The notes under the pieces: model-generated
Told to the model about the DNA's origin: nothing
Seen by the model: only the letters and a program-made list of their open reading frames with translations
The model's database searches: none
NCBI GenBank assembly: GCA_934748015.1
Contig: CAKVHF010000002.1
Span: forward strand, 124,001-188,000
Direction of reading: 5' to 3'
Length of the DNA: 64,000 nucleotides
Source: an uncultured Clostridia bacterium
GTDB lineage: Bacteria > Bacillota > Clostridia > Christensenellales > UBA1242
Part shown: piece by piece, positions 35,150 through 43,868 of the stretch
How positions within the stretch are numbered: position 1 is the first letter of the stretch
How the letters are laid out: every line of letters starts with the position of its first letter
Program-made: the position numbers and the translations under genes

Positions 35150-35998
35150 ATGAGAAAATTTAACAAAGAAACTTTTACAATTGCAGGGGCGGATTTTAAT
35201 ACAAGAAAGGGGCTTATGACACTTGCTATTTCGGCAGGTGTGTTGGCTGTTCTGATTATACTTAAATTGTGCGGTGTGGACTTCAGTTGGTATGGACTGC
35301 TTATAGGTATTGCGTTTTTGCTAGCACTTGCTTTTGCGGTAAAATATTGCAAATATAGAGATCTGGACAGCGAATTGCCATATGACTTGATTTGGTGGGT
35401 CTTTCCGCTAAGTCTGATAGGCGCAAGGATGTATTATTGTGCATTTGAAGGTACTTTTGATATGTTTTTTGATTTCACCAAAGGTGGATTAGGCGTGTAT
35501 GGCGGAATAATAGGCGGAGCATTGGGACTAATAATCTGTTGCATTATTAAGAAGGTTAATATCCTTAAGACAATGGACGTAGTTGCACCAGTGTTGATCT
35601 TGGGTCAAGCAATAGGTCGTATAGGTTGCTACACTGCCGGTTGTTGCTATGGTGTAGAGGTTACTAACAAGGCTTTGCAATGGTTTCCGATAGCATACTA
35701 TGTGCATGGTGGTTGGCACCTTGCTACATTCTTCTACGAGAGTGTGTTATGTATAGTCGGCTTCTTTGTGATTGCGTTGATTTTGCGAAAATTTAAGTTG
35801 ACAGGTTTATCTACTTGCTCGTATTTATTCTATTATGGACTGGTAAGATATTTTACAGAGAGTTTCAGAGATCCTAATGCACAATTGTTTATTAGTGGAT
35901 TTCCAGTTTCAATTGCGGTTAGTTTAATTTTGATTGTTTTGGGAACAATAGGATTGACAATAATTCTGGTCAAAGGTAGGAAAAATAATCAAATTTGA
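35150..35998 (+). CDS. lgt: prolipoprotein diacylglyceryl transferase family protein
   Basis: A 282-residue multi-pass membrane enzyme that transfers diacylglycerol to the lipobox Cys of prelipoproteins. Landmarks are GARMYY (91-96), GGLGVYGG (112-119), GRIGCYTAGCCYG (156-168) and RYFTESFRDPNAQ near the C-terminus. Compared with E. coli Lgt, the position of essential His103 is Tyr117 and that of Asn146 is Cys160; the Arg of GR.G is kept. This Cys/Tyr version is seen in Clostridia-type homologues, so activity or substrate may be altered. Lipoproteins with clear lipoboxes occur at 40700 and 62273. The stop overlaps the next gene. Confidence 0.85.
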   Translation: MRKFNKETFTIAGADFNTRKGLMTLAISAGVLAVLIILKLCGVDFSWYGLLIGIAFLLALAFAVKYCKYRDLDSELPYDLIWWVFPLSLIGARMYYCAFEGTFDMFFDFTKGGLGVYGGIIGGALGLIICCIIKKVNILKTMDVVAPVLILGQAIGRIGCYTAGCCYGVEVTNKALQWFPIAYYVHGGWHLATFFYESVLCIVGFFVIALILRKFKLTGLSTCSYLFYYGLVRYFTESFRDPNAQLFISGFPVSIAVSLILIVLGTIGLTIILVKGRKNNQI

Positions 35999-36396
35999 GA
36001 AAGATATATGTGCAGGCAATAATCAATGTCGTTTTGCCGATATTGTATGTATTGTTTGTGATATTTTGCGATATTGAAGAAAGTTATGCAGGGTATATGT
36101 ATAGTGGTGCTTTTGTAGGCATGTTGACGCTGATATGTTTTAGCAAATACATTATTTATCATCGTCAGAACATGCTATACTTTGCCGTTGTTGGAGCATG
36201 TTATGCAGGGGTGCTTATTGTAGCATATATTATGCGAGTTGCTAGCCTGCTTCCGTACATGTGGGTCTTTTGGATGATCGCAGGGGTGACGGCGTATATC
36301 TTCTATATAGTGTACCGAGAGGTGTACCAGCGGAACTTTGCTTACTGTATGATAGCGGTTGCGGTGATACTATTGATTATATTAGGGATAAGATAA
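35995..36396 (+). CDS. small multi-pass membrane protein coupled to lgt
   Basis: 133 residues with about four to five membrane segments and little soluble sequence. The TTG start at 35995 overlaps the lgt TGA (ATTTGA), which suggests translational coupling and a function tied to Lgt or its membrane context. No family recognised. Confidence 0.6.
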   Translation: MRKIYVQAIINVVLPILYVLFVIFCDIEESYAGYMYSGAFVGMLTLICFSKYIIYHRQNMLYFAVVGACYAGVLIVAYIMRVASLLPYMWVFWMIAGVTAYIFYIVYREVYQRNFAYCMIAVAVILLIILGIR

Positions 36397-36411
36397 TAAG
36401 GAATAATAATT

Positions 36412-37284
36412 GTGGCAAAATTTGATATAGACAAAAATGGATATAATGTAAGTCAAGTAGACGAATATATAGATGCTTTGACACTGAAATATGAGCATAA
36501 ATTGTCCGAGCAAAAGGACAAAATCTTTGCACTAAAGAACGAGAATAGCATGCTACAGTCTACTCTGGATGATAGCAGAATTAGGGAAGATGAGGTGTCG
36601 AAAGCTCTTGTCTTTGCAGTGGAGAAATCGGAACAAGTGGAGAATGGAAGCAGGAAGATTTACGAACTAGAAGTGCGTAGAATGCGACTAATATATGCTA
36701 AGTGGAAGGATTTATTAGACAAGGTTGACTTAGATGATCTTAAACTAAATAATGTGGCAAAAATGTCACTAACTGAGTTTGAGGCTGACATTGCAATGAT
36801 ACTTAAACAAAACGAAGAGTATGAGGCAAGGAAGACGGAAGATGAGGCTAGTATCAAAGACAACTTGAAAGAAAATAGCAGTAATTATATCAAGAACTTA
36901 CTTAATCGTATGGAATACTTAGTGGATAGTGATAGCAAAAAGGAAGAAGGTAAGCAAAAGAACCTTAAAAAAGCAAAAAATATCACTAATAAAACATCTA
37001 AAAATGTGGAGAAAAAGCACACAACTCCTAAGTCGGACAAGTCTAATACTGAGGCTAAGAAACAGAGCGAAAGACTACTTAGTATCAACCGTAGATTTAA
37101 CAAATTGTCTAGTCAATTGGGACTTGCCAACGGCAGTCAAATGCTAGACGAGACTATATCTGACGACAATGCATATTTCCGCAACATTACCAGAGAAGAT
37201 GACGATGAGAAATTTGATCTAGATGCGATCCTTAACCCAACCGAAGACTTAGCTGAAATAATGAAAGCATTTGAGGATGTATAG
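36412..37284 (+). CDS. DivIVA-like coiled-coil protein
   Basis: 290 residues. The N-terminal FDIDKNGYNVSQVDEYIDAL is the membrane-curvature-binding DivIVA/GpsB-type lead motif and is followed by a coiled coil (about 20-75). A middle helical domain (80-170), a Lys-rich linker (about 175-215) and an acidic C-terminal tail LDAILNPTEDLAEIMKAFE complete it. The GTG start is preceded by AAGGA. DivIVA proteins organise cell poles and septa; which process this one serves is unknown. Last gene of the lgt cluster. Confidence 0.8.
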   Translation: MAKFDIDKNGYNVSQVDEYIDALTLKYEHKLSEQKDKIFALKNENSMLQSTLDDSRIREDEVSKALVFAVEKSEQVENGSRKIYELEVRRMRLIYAKWKDLLDKVDLDDLKLNNVAKMSLTEFEADIAMILKQNEEYEARKTEDEASIKDNLKENSSNYIKNLLNRMEYLVDSDSKKEEGKQKNLKKAKNITNKTSKNVEKKHTTPKSDKSNTEAKKQSERLLSINRRFNKLSSQLGLANGSQMLDETISDDNAYFRNITREDDDEKFDLDAILNPTEDLAEIMKAFEDV

Positions 37285-37416
37285 GAAATGTTGGATGCCA
37301 TAAAGATCTGTTTCTAATTATTTACAAAAAGTGGCTAACTAATTAATAGTTGTATGCCTGCAGATATACCACACAAAATGATACAAATATTCTGGACAAA
37401 AAAAGACAAAAAACAC

Positions 37417-37446
37417 TTTACAAATGGGTAGTAATTGTGTTATCAT
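37417..37446 (+). promoter_or_regulatory. possible promoter just before a terminator
   Basis: TTTACA (37417-37422), 18 bp, TATCAT (37441-37446). It would start a transcript of only about 35 nt ending at the terminator at 37466-37487. Confidence 0.35.
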
Positions 37447-37465
37447 ACTAGTACTATCGAGGCTA

Positions 37466-37487
37466 AAAGGTGTTAACGCCTTTTTTT
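37466..37487 (+). terminator. intrinsic terminator upstream of rpmG
   Basis: AAAGGTG, loop TTAA, CGCCTTT, then a run of T. It ends the transcript of the DivIVA-like operon or of the short unit above. Confidence 0.8.
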
Positions 37488-37500
37488 GTTGTTAATTGTA

Positions 37501-37529
37501 TTGACAATAATCTATTATTATGATAGAAT
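37501..37529 (+). promoter_or_regulatory. promoter of rpmG-secE-nusG
   Basis: TTGACA (37501-37506), a 17-bp spacer, TAGAAT (37524-37529); only one base differs from consensus. Confidence 0.88.
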
Positions 37530-37576
37530 TTCAATCGGTAAAATTATGTAAAAATGTTTGAAGGAGAATACAAGAC

Positions 37577-37726
37577 ATGAGAGAAACTATTGTACTAGAG
37601 TGTACTGAATGTAAGAGAAGAAACTATACTTCTGAGAAGAACAAGAAGAACAATCCTGACAGATTGACTGTTAACAAATACTGCAGTTTCTGCAAGAAAC
37701 ACACTGCTCACAAAGAGACTAAGTAA
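37577..37726 (+). CDS. rpmG: 50S ribosomal protein L33, zinc-type
   Basis: 49 residues beginning MRETIVLECTECKRRNYTSE. The pairs C9-C12 and C36-C39 make this the zinc-binding (C+) form. RBS AAGGAG lies six bases before the ATG. Position before secE and nusG is the common Firmicute arrangement. A four-cysteine L33 can act as a zinc reserve. Confidence 0.95.
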   Translation: MRETIVLECTECKRRNYTSEKNKKNNPDRLTVNKYCSFCKKHTAHKETK

Positions 37727-37752
37727 TAATAACCCTATAAGGAGTCTAATAA

Positions 37753-38079
37753 ATGGCAAAAAAAGAAATTGAGTCTGAAGTTAAGGACACCCAAGCGGTA
37801 GTAACAACAGACGATAGCAATGTTAAGAAGGATAAGGACGTTAAGTCTAAGGATAAGGACAAGAAAGATAAGAAGTCTAAGAAGAAAGATCCTAACAAGA
37901 AGGGTGTGTCTCAGAAATCCAAAGAATTGTACAGCGAGTTAAAGAAGGTATCTTGGCCTAGTTTTGGCAAAGTAGTTAAGTCTACTTGCGTAGTTCTATT
38001 GGTTGTAACAGTATGCACACTATTGTTGTTTGGTGCTGACAGATTATTCTTCTGGTTGTTTGGCTTGTTGATGGGCTAA
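37753..38079 (+). CDS. secE: preprotein translocase subunit SecE with Lys-rich extension
   Basis: 108 residues. The C-terminal half is typical SecE: an amphipathic helix with ELKKVSWPSFGKVVKST and one membrane segment (about 76-105). About 50 extra N-terminal residues are almost entirely Lys, Asp and Ser, making the protein longer than the usual Firmicute SecE of about 60. SecE clamps SecY in the Sec channel. RBS AAGGAG. Confidence 0.93.
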   Translation: MAKKEIESEVKDTQAVVTTDDSNVKKDKDVKSKDKDKKDKKSKKKDPNKKGVSQKSKELYSELKKVSWPSFGKVVKSTCVVLLVVTVCTLLLFGADRLFFWLFGLLMG

Positions 38080-38123
38080 GTTAATTTGTAACAACTTTGG
38101 TTAAAAGTATATAAGGAGTAATC

Positions 38124-38822
38124 ATGATAGAAGATAAAAATATTGAGACTGAAGCTAATGACACTATGCCCCAAGATGTGGCAACCGATGAGATCAATAC
38201 TGAAGTAGTAGATAATCCTACAACTGAAGAAATGAAAACAGAAGAGGTTGCGACTTTGAGCCCAGAAGAAGAAGCTAGACAGCGTGAGATAGAAGAAGCT
38301 AAGAAGGATGCTAAGTGGTATGTACTACATACATTCTCTGGATACGAAAATGTAGCAAAAGAGAACCTTGAGATAGTTATCGATAAGTACAATCTACAAC
38401 TTCGTATATTTGATATCGTTATCCCTATGGAAGACGTTGTTGAAGAGAAGAATGGCAAGCGTAAGATTGTTACTCGTAAGTTAATGCCGGGATATATCCT
38501 AGTTAAGATGAACTATGGTGACGATATATGGCATGCTGTTACTCGTACTAGAGGTATCACAGGCTTTGTTGGTCCAAAGGGTAGACCACTACCTATGGGA
38601 GATGAAGAGATCAGAAAGATGCATCTAGAGAAGGTAAGTGTAGTTAACACTAATCTAAGAGAGGGTAGCAAGGTTGAGATCCTAGACGGAGCGCTTAATG
38701 GCTTTGTTGGAACAATCACCTCTATTGATGACAATACAGGCAAGTGTCGTGTTGTAGTAGAGATGTTTGGCAGAGAGACACCTGTGGATGTAACACTAGA
38801 CCAAGTCAAAGAATTGGTGTAA
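38124..38822 (+). CDS. nusG: transcription termination/antitermination protein NusG
   Basis: 232 residues: an acidic, Glu/Thr-rich extension (1-60), then the NGN domain starting AKWYVLHTFSGYE, with KLMPGYILVKM and GITGFVGPKGRPLPM, and a C-terminal KOW domain with GSKVEILDGALNGFVGTI. It contacts RNA polymerase and couples to ribosomes or Rho. The acidic extension contrasts with the basic extension of the neighbouring SecE. RBS AAGGAG. Confidence 0.95.
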   Translation: MIEDKNIETEANDTMPQDVATDEINTEVVDNPTTEEMKTEEVATLSPEEEARQREIEEAKKDAKWYVLHTFSGYENVAKENLEIVIDKYNLQLRIFDIVIPMEDVVEEKNGKRKIVTRKLMPGYILVKMNYGDDIWHAVTRTRGITGFVGPKGRPLPMGDEEIRKMHLEKVSVVNTNLREGSKVEILDGALNGFVGTITSIDDNTGKCRVVVEMFGRETPVDVTLDQVKELV

Positions 38823-39049
38823 TAGATATCTATCACCAGTTTCTAATAGTTTTTTAATTATTTGATATGCCTAACAAGTTTTTTTTAAGGGGAAAAAATA
38901 TAACACATTGTTTTGGGTGTTGGGCTACTATGAAACAAAACAAATGGAGCAAATGATATTGGTTGTAAGAAAAACAATGGGAAGTATATAATTGTTTTTT
39001 TGCAATATATATGGGCTAGATGTTACATATTGTACAGATAGTCCAAGAT

Positions 39050-39099
39050 TGTGGGAGAAATGTAAATCTTGTGTAATGCATTTTGTTTATACCACATAT
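39050..39099 (+). promoter_or_regulatory. L1-type leader site upstream of rplK
   Basis: GTGGGAG at 39051-39057 can pair through GTGG with CCAC of TACCACATA at 39090-39098. This matches the conserved GTGGGAG...TACCACA element found before L11/L1 genes in Firmicutes, where L1 represses its own mRNA. The rest of 38823-39128 shows no other gene. Confidence 0.6.
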
Positions 39100-39128
39100 T
39101 GCCAAAAATTTGGCAGGAGGAAATCGCT

Positions 39129-39557
39129 ATGGCAGAGAAAAAAGTTAATGCAGTAGTAAAATTACAATTACCAGCAGGTAAGGCAACAGCAGGTCCACCA
39201 GTTGGTTCTACACTAGGACCTCACGGAATTAACATTCCAGCATTTACTAAGGAGTTCAATGAGAAGACTGCTAGTCAAGCCGGACTTGTTATTCCAGTTG
39301 TTATCACTATCTACCAAGATAGAAGTTTTACTTTTGTGCTTAAGACTCCACCAGTAGCAGTTCTTGTTAAGAAAGCACTAGGAATCGAAAGTGGTTCTGC
39401 TGCACCTAATAAGACAAAAGTTGCTACTATTACTAAGGCACAAATCAAGCAAATTGCTGAAACTAAAATGCCTGACCTTAACGCTGCTAGTATCGAAAGT
39501 GCTATGAGCATGGTAGAAGGTACTTGCAAGAGCATGGGCATAACTGTAACCGACTAA
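39129..39557 (+). CDS. rplK: 50S ribosomal protein L11
   Basis: 142 residues. The ATG at 39129 is chosen because GGCAGGAGG lies nine bases upstream; the frame extends 20 codons further but without family similarity. Motifs include GKATAGPPVGSTLGPHGI in the N-terminal domain and the 23S-binding C-terminal helices. It forms the GTPase-associated centre and is needed for RelA activation. Confidence 0.97.
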   Translation: MAEKKVNAVVKLQLPAGKATAGPPVGSTLGPHGINIPAFTKEFNEKTASQAGLVIPVVITIYQDRSFTFVLKTPPVAVLVKKALGIESGSAAPNKTKVATITKAQIKQIAETKMPDLNAASIESAMSMVEGTCKSMGITVTD

Positions 39558-39577
39558 GATTACAATTATTATTGAAA

Positions 39578-39627
39578 GTGGGAGAATAAAAAATCTAAAC
39601 TATAAATTTTATTCGACATACCACATA
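39578..39627 (+). promoter_or_regulatory. second L1-type leader site, upstream of rplA
   Basis: GTGGGAG (39578-39584) and TACCACATA (39619-39627) are spaced almost exactly as in the copy before rplK (41 versus 39 nt). The 3' half overlaps the approach to the rplA ribosome site, so bound L1 could block initiation. Confidence 0.55.
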
Positions 39628-39637
39628 GGAGAGAAAT

Positions 39638-40318
39638 ATGAAAAGAGGTAAGAAATATTTAGAGAGTGCTAGCCTTGTTAATAGAGAGACTCTTTATGGC
39701 GTAGACGAAGCACTAGAATTAGTAGAAAAGACTGCTAAAGCTAAATTTGATGAAACAGTAGAACTTCACATCAAATTGGGTGTTGATGGCAGAAATGCTG
39801 ATCAACAAGTAAGAGGCGTAGTTGTTCTTCCTAACGGAACTGGTAGAACTGTAAGAGTTCTTGCAATCTGTAAGGGTGACAATGTTGCTATCGCTGAGAA
39901 AGCCGGTGCTGACTATGTTGGTGCTGAAGAAATGATCGCTAAGATCCAAGGCGGTTGGTTCGACTTCGATACAGTAGTAACCACACCAGATATGATGCCC
40001 GCTATGGGTCGTATCGCAAAACTTTTGGGACCAAAGGGCTTAATGCCAAATCCTAAGAGTGGTACTGTTAATGCTGATATCAAGCGTGCTATTGATGATA
40101 TTAAAGCTGGTAAAGTAGAGTACAGACTAGACAAAACTAATATCATCCACGTACGTATCGGTAAGGTTTCTTTCGGAACTCAAAAGTTAAGAGAGAACTT
40201 CGATGCATTGATGGATGCTATTGTTAAGGCTAAGCCAGCTGCTGCAAAGGGTACATATATTAAGAGCGTAGTTGCTTCTAGTACTATGGGTCCTGGCATC
40301 AGAGTAGACTACAAATAA
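39638..40318 (+). CDS. rplA: 50S ribosomal protein L1
   Basis: 226 residues, normal length. Motifs: KRGKKYLE near the start, VELHIKLGVDGRNADQQVRG, and the RNA-binding block MMPAMGRIAKLLGPKGLMPN then PKSGTV. Forms the L1 stalk for E-site tRNA exit and typically represses its own operon. RBS AGGAGAG. Confidence 0.97.
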   Translation: MKRGKKYLESASLVNRETLYGVDEALELVEKTAKAKFDETVELHIKLGVDGRNADQQVRGVVVLPNGTGRTVRVLAICKGDNVAIAEKAGADYVGAEEMIAKIQGGWFDFDTVVTTPDMMPAMGRIAKLLGPKGLMPNPKSGTVNADIKRAIDDIKAGKVEYRLDKTNIIHVRIGKVSFGTQKLRENFDALMDAIVKAKPAAAKGTYIKSVVASSTMGPGIRVDYK

Positions 40319-40355
40319 GTCTTGTATAACAAATTTTTTAAACATTACAAAGAAG

Positions 40356-40394
40356 AATACTGTTAATCTTGCAATTGATTGGCAGTATTTTTTT
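40356..40394 (+). terminator. intrinsic terminator after rplA
   Basis: The stem AATACTGTTAATC / GATTGGCAGTATT contains wobbles, and is followed by seven T. rplJ-rplL do not follow. Confidence 0.85.
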
Positions 40395-40532
40395 ATTTGT
40401 TATTGCCATTAAGAAATACAACATTAAATATAGTTTTGTTTGAGGCAGGTGCATAAATAGGTTGCTAGGTTAGATAAAAATATGTTTTTTTCAAATAATA
40501 TAAATATATTTAGCAAATGTAGGCTAAAAATG

Positions 40533-40550
40533 TTATACTTTGAAGTATAA
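40533..40550 (+). promoter_or_regulatory. palindromic operator candidate overlapping a -10
   Basis: TTATACTTTGAAGTATAA is a perfect 8+8 inverted repeat around TG. It contains TATACT, a good -10, so a dimeric repressor bound here would block transcription of the lipoprotein gene at 40700. Nothing else is seen between 40395 and 40699. Confidence 0.4.
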
Positions 40551-40699
40551 GAGGGACTTTTAGGATTAATTTTGGAGCAAATAGTGCTTTGCGGATTGGC
40601 AAAATGGGATAATTTGCTATTTCTTAAACATGAGGGAGTGTTGGACTGAGAATTATGCACAATCTTAAAGGTTTGCAAATATGAAAAGAGGAAAATGAT

Positions 40700-43378
40700 A
40701 TGTCGAAGAAGATATTGGGCATTGCAAAATACATGGTTGTTGCACTAGTAATGCTACTGGCAGGGGTGGTGTTGTGTGCATGTGATGCAAGTCCAGCCAA
40801 GATTGAAAATATCAACAAAATTGCGGTAGACAAGATTGAGTGTGTGTGGAACGTAGATACAACCGATGGGGTAGTGCAAGATACCAGCGGAAAACAACTT
40901 AATGATAAGTATGTTAAGCAATATGACGGATTAGATTTTTTGGACAAAGTCTCTGTCAAAAGAGGCAGCTTGGTTGTATCCCCCAATGATTATACTCTAG
41001 TGGCTAGCAAGATAGCGGATGATGAAACCACGGAGAGTGTAACAGAGATTGTAGAGGTAGGATCTTACAGCGTGTCACTTGTAAGTGATACATACAATAT
41101 CGACTTGGATCTACTACTGACTATTAAGCCAAAAGAGGTAGAGTGGATATTTACTACTGGGACTGGAACAGATGTTAATACATACAAGGCAACATATTCT
41201 GGACAAGATTATATAAGCGATATATATATTGACGGACTAGTTGGTGAAGATGCAACTAATGTAGAGTATACAATAATTAATAATGGAACCAGCGAAGAAG
41301 TTGCAGAACTTAAGGATGTTGGAGACTATTCTGTGAGGGTTAAAGAAGGCACAATCCCTAGAGGAAGATATCTTAATTTATTTTCAGAGTTGTTAACAAA
41401 TCATATTGATGTTTTTATTAATGCCAAAGGAATTGCTATCACCGAGGATATGTGGGGATTGGATAGCAAAATAGTTAAGGGTAGTGGCGAGAACACATAT
41501 AGTGTAGACTATCAAGGCACATCCATACTTAATCTAATCAATGTCAATGTATATGATGGGGTAGAGGATGTAGCTAGCAGATTGGTTATTACGAAAGATG
41601 GCAATGAGGTAGCAGATATAATTGAGGCTGGCGAGTATGAACTGACATTGTATAGAGACAATAACAATTACTCGTTTAATAACAACAAGATATATCTCAA
41701 TGTTAACAAGGCAACAGTAGATATCTTGTGGGAAGGTTATACTTATGATACTGAGAATGATATCAACTACATTATCTACAATACTCATGATAATGTAGAC
41801 ACTATCAAGGCTTATTACATTATAGATGGCGTAAGATATGACATTGATAGTTATTATTATCAATACCTAAGTGATGGCAGTTATGTAGGGATTGCTGAGG
41901 TCAGGAATGCAGGACAATACAGAATCTCTTACGATAATACATCAGTTAGTGTTGTTTCAAGAGATGCTAGTCAAGAGGTCATTGAGATAACAATTATCCC
42001 TAAGGATATATATATTGTTGCGGTTGCAAAGACAATCAATAGCAACGATGATATCCCAGCAAATGCAGAATATAGATTGTACGAAACATACGATTCTGCG
42101 ACTGCTACGGGAGATGAACTGACTAACTGGGGCGAAACTGTTTCTATGCTATTTGATTATTATACAACAGGTGCTACACCAGAGGTTGTATCAATAGAAA
42201 CAATCAAGACACTTATTAATGCTTGGCAATACAGTGATGGAAATACGCAAAAATTATACACAATTAGGCTAAAACAAAATACTGAAAGTAATTACAGCAA
42301 TTATAATATAAAAGGTGTTATTGACGGTGTTTTGACCATTAATCTTGCAAAATATACAATTGTGTTCCGTTTGGACGGCAGAACTGACAACCAGATAAGC
42401 AAAGAATATTATGTAACCCAGACTATTGATGCGACAGAGGCAAATAGTAGATTTGCAGCAGTAGCTGGAACAAGAGAGATAACAGACTGGTATGTTGCCG
42501 GCAATATAGTTGATCTTGCAACATACAAGGTGTATAGCAATGTGGTTCTTAACAAGTATCTTGTGTACAAAGTTAATTATTATAACGAGGCAGGGGATAC
42601 CATTATCTATACCGACAGATATTCAATGATATCTTTAGTCACTTTCCCTAAATATTTGGGAGAGAATACTCCAACTAAATTTGCATATACTTTGACCGGC
42701 TGGAGATGGAATACAACACAATATCCATTGAGTTCCGTTGTGTCTACTGGATCATTAAGTTCTAGAATAGATATTGATCTACATCCAATATTTGCGATCA
42801 ATAGATATAGTATTGTTTTGCGTTATTATATAGAGGGTGTGTTCAGCGATAGTTCCAATATTCTATACACTATTGACGATTATGATAACAATACAGAGTT
42901 CAATCTAAGTGATAAGATCAAACAGGTAGAGGGATATGAATTTGTAGGCTGGTACTATAATAAAACAAAGTTGTCCAATATTGTTACTCTGCCTAGTTTA
43001 TTTGTAAGAGAGAATATTGGCAAAAGCATGACTTTTGAGACAAAATATAAGTTGTTTGAGTGTAGTGTGACATTGATTGTAGGTGACAAAACGATCAAAA
43101 CAATTTCGCTAGAAGAGGGTGCAAAGATAAATACTGAATATCTGCAATCATTGATAGATAAGAAATTTGGCTATATATACATTATGACCAATGTTCCTAA
43201 GACTGCTAGTGGTGCATCGGTGATAGTAAGAGTTGCAGAAGTGCCACTACTATGGATAATTATTGGTGTTGTAGCAGTGTCTGGCATACTGACCCTAGTG
43301 ATAGTAAAATATGTTAAGAAAAAGAAATCTAAATTGGATGAAGACAAACTAGATGTTATCCTAAATAAGTTAAAATAA
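40700..43378 (+). CDS. lipoprotein with MBG/Flg_new-like repeats and C-terminal TM
   Basis: 892 residues. A signal peptide ends in the lipobox LCAC, with C28 as the lipidated residue. The body has several MBG-like beta modules, recognisable by Y.GQD.I / aG.Y.L...NNYSF.N patterns and the linker KATVDILWEG. Two or three Flg_new/InlB-like motifs (FAYTLTGWRW, GYEFVGWYY) follow. A membrane segment (about 849-871) followed by VKYVKKKKSK anchors the C-terminus, so both ends are predicted at the membrane. RBS AGAGGAAAATG. Surface role inferred; ligand unknown. Confidence 0.75.
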   Translation: MSKKILGIAKYMVVALVMLLAGVVLCACDASPAKIENINKIAVDKIECVWNVDTTDGVVQDTSGKQLNDKYVKQYDGLDFLDKVSVKRGSLVVSPNDYTLVASKIADDETTESVTEIVEVGSYSVSLVSDTYNIDLDLLLTIKPKEVEWIFTTGTGTDVNTYKATYSGQDYISDIYIDGLVGEDATNVEYTIINNGTSEEVAELKDVGDYSVRVKEGTIPRGRYLNLFSELLTNHIDVFINAKGIAITEDMWGLDSKIVKGSGENTYSVDYQGTSILNLINVNVYDGVEDVASRLVITKDGNEVADIIEAGEYELTLYRDNNNYSFNNNKIYLNVNKATVDILWEGYTYDTENDINYIIYNTHDNVDTIKAYYIIDGVRYDIDSYYYQYLSDGSYVGIAEVRNAGQYRISYDNTSVSVVSRDASQEVIEITIIPKDIYIVAVAKTINSNDDIPANAEYRLYETYDSATATGDELTNWGETVSMLFDYYTTGATPEVVSIETIKTLINAWQYSDGNTQKLYTIRLKQNTESNYSNYNIKGVIDGVLTINLAKYTIVFRLDGRTDNQISKEYYVTQTIDATEANSRFAAVAGTREITDWYVAGNIVDLATYKVYSNVVLNKYLVYKVNYYNEAGDTIIYTDRYSMISLVTFPKYLGENTPTKFAYTLTGWRWNTTQYPLSSVVSTGSLSSRIDIDLHPIFAINRYSIVLRYYIEGVFSDSSNILYTIDDYDNNTEFNLSDKIKQVEGYEFVGWYYNKTKLSNIVTLPSLFVRENIGKSMTFETKYKLFECSVTLIVGDKTIKTISLEEGAKINTEYLQSLIDKKFGYIYIMTNVPKTASGASVIVRVAEVPLLWIIIGVVAVSGILTLVIVKYVKKKKSKLDEDKLDVILNKLK

Positions 43379-43502
43379 TCTACAATATTTTTGTATGTTA
43401 TATTATGACAAAGTTATTATTGGCTTAGAAATATTAAAAAATTAGAAAAATAGTGTGCAATGTAATAACAATAGAAAAATCTTTTTGATGATTTTAATTA
43501 AA

Positions 43503-43560
43503 AAAATAACGATAATGTATTAACTAATAAAAAGTTCTTGCATTGTCGTTATTTTATTTT
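43503..43560 (+). terminator. intrinsic terminator after the lipoprotein gene
   Basis: The stem AAAATAACGATAATG / CATTGTCGTTATTTT has one wobble over 15 bp and a 23-nt loop, and ends in TTTTATTTT. It can act on both strands. Confidence 0.8.
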
Positions 43561-43692
43561 GCAAAATGGCTTTTTTGTGCCATACTATTTGTGTTATGAA
43601 AGATATATATTTGCGAAATAACTTAATAGTAGGAACAATTTTGTTGGACAATCCGACAATGCCTATTTTTGGCCATTTTGCAAATGCTCAAC

Positions 43693-43703
43693 GGGGGGGG
43701 GGG
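43693..43703 (+). repeat. poly-G tract (11 G) upstream of a surface-protein gene
   Basis: An uninterrupted run of eleven G in an AT-rich intergenic region, 166 bp before the BspA-type ATG. A TATAAT lies 53 bp downstream (43756-43761). Such tracts can slip during replication and alter promoter spacing or leader structure. Confidence 0.85.
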
Positions 43704-43868
43704 TGTCCTTTGGTAAGGATAACATAATTTTATCCCCAGTTCATAACCAACACAATATAATAATTAGTAAATTAAAGGATATGAGGTAAAAATTATCAAA
43801 TATTTTACCATATCATTTTTTGTTTTTTGCCCCCAAAAATACAAATACTAAATGAAAAGGAAGTAGCA

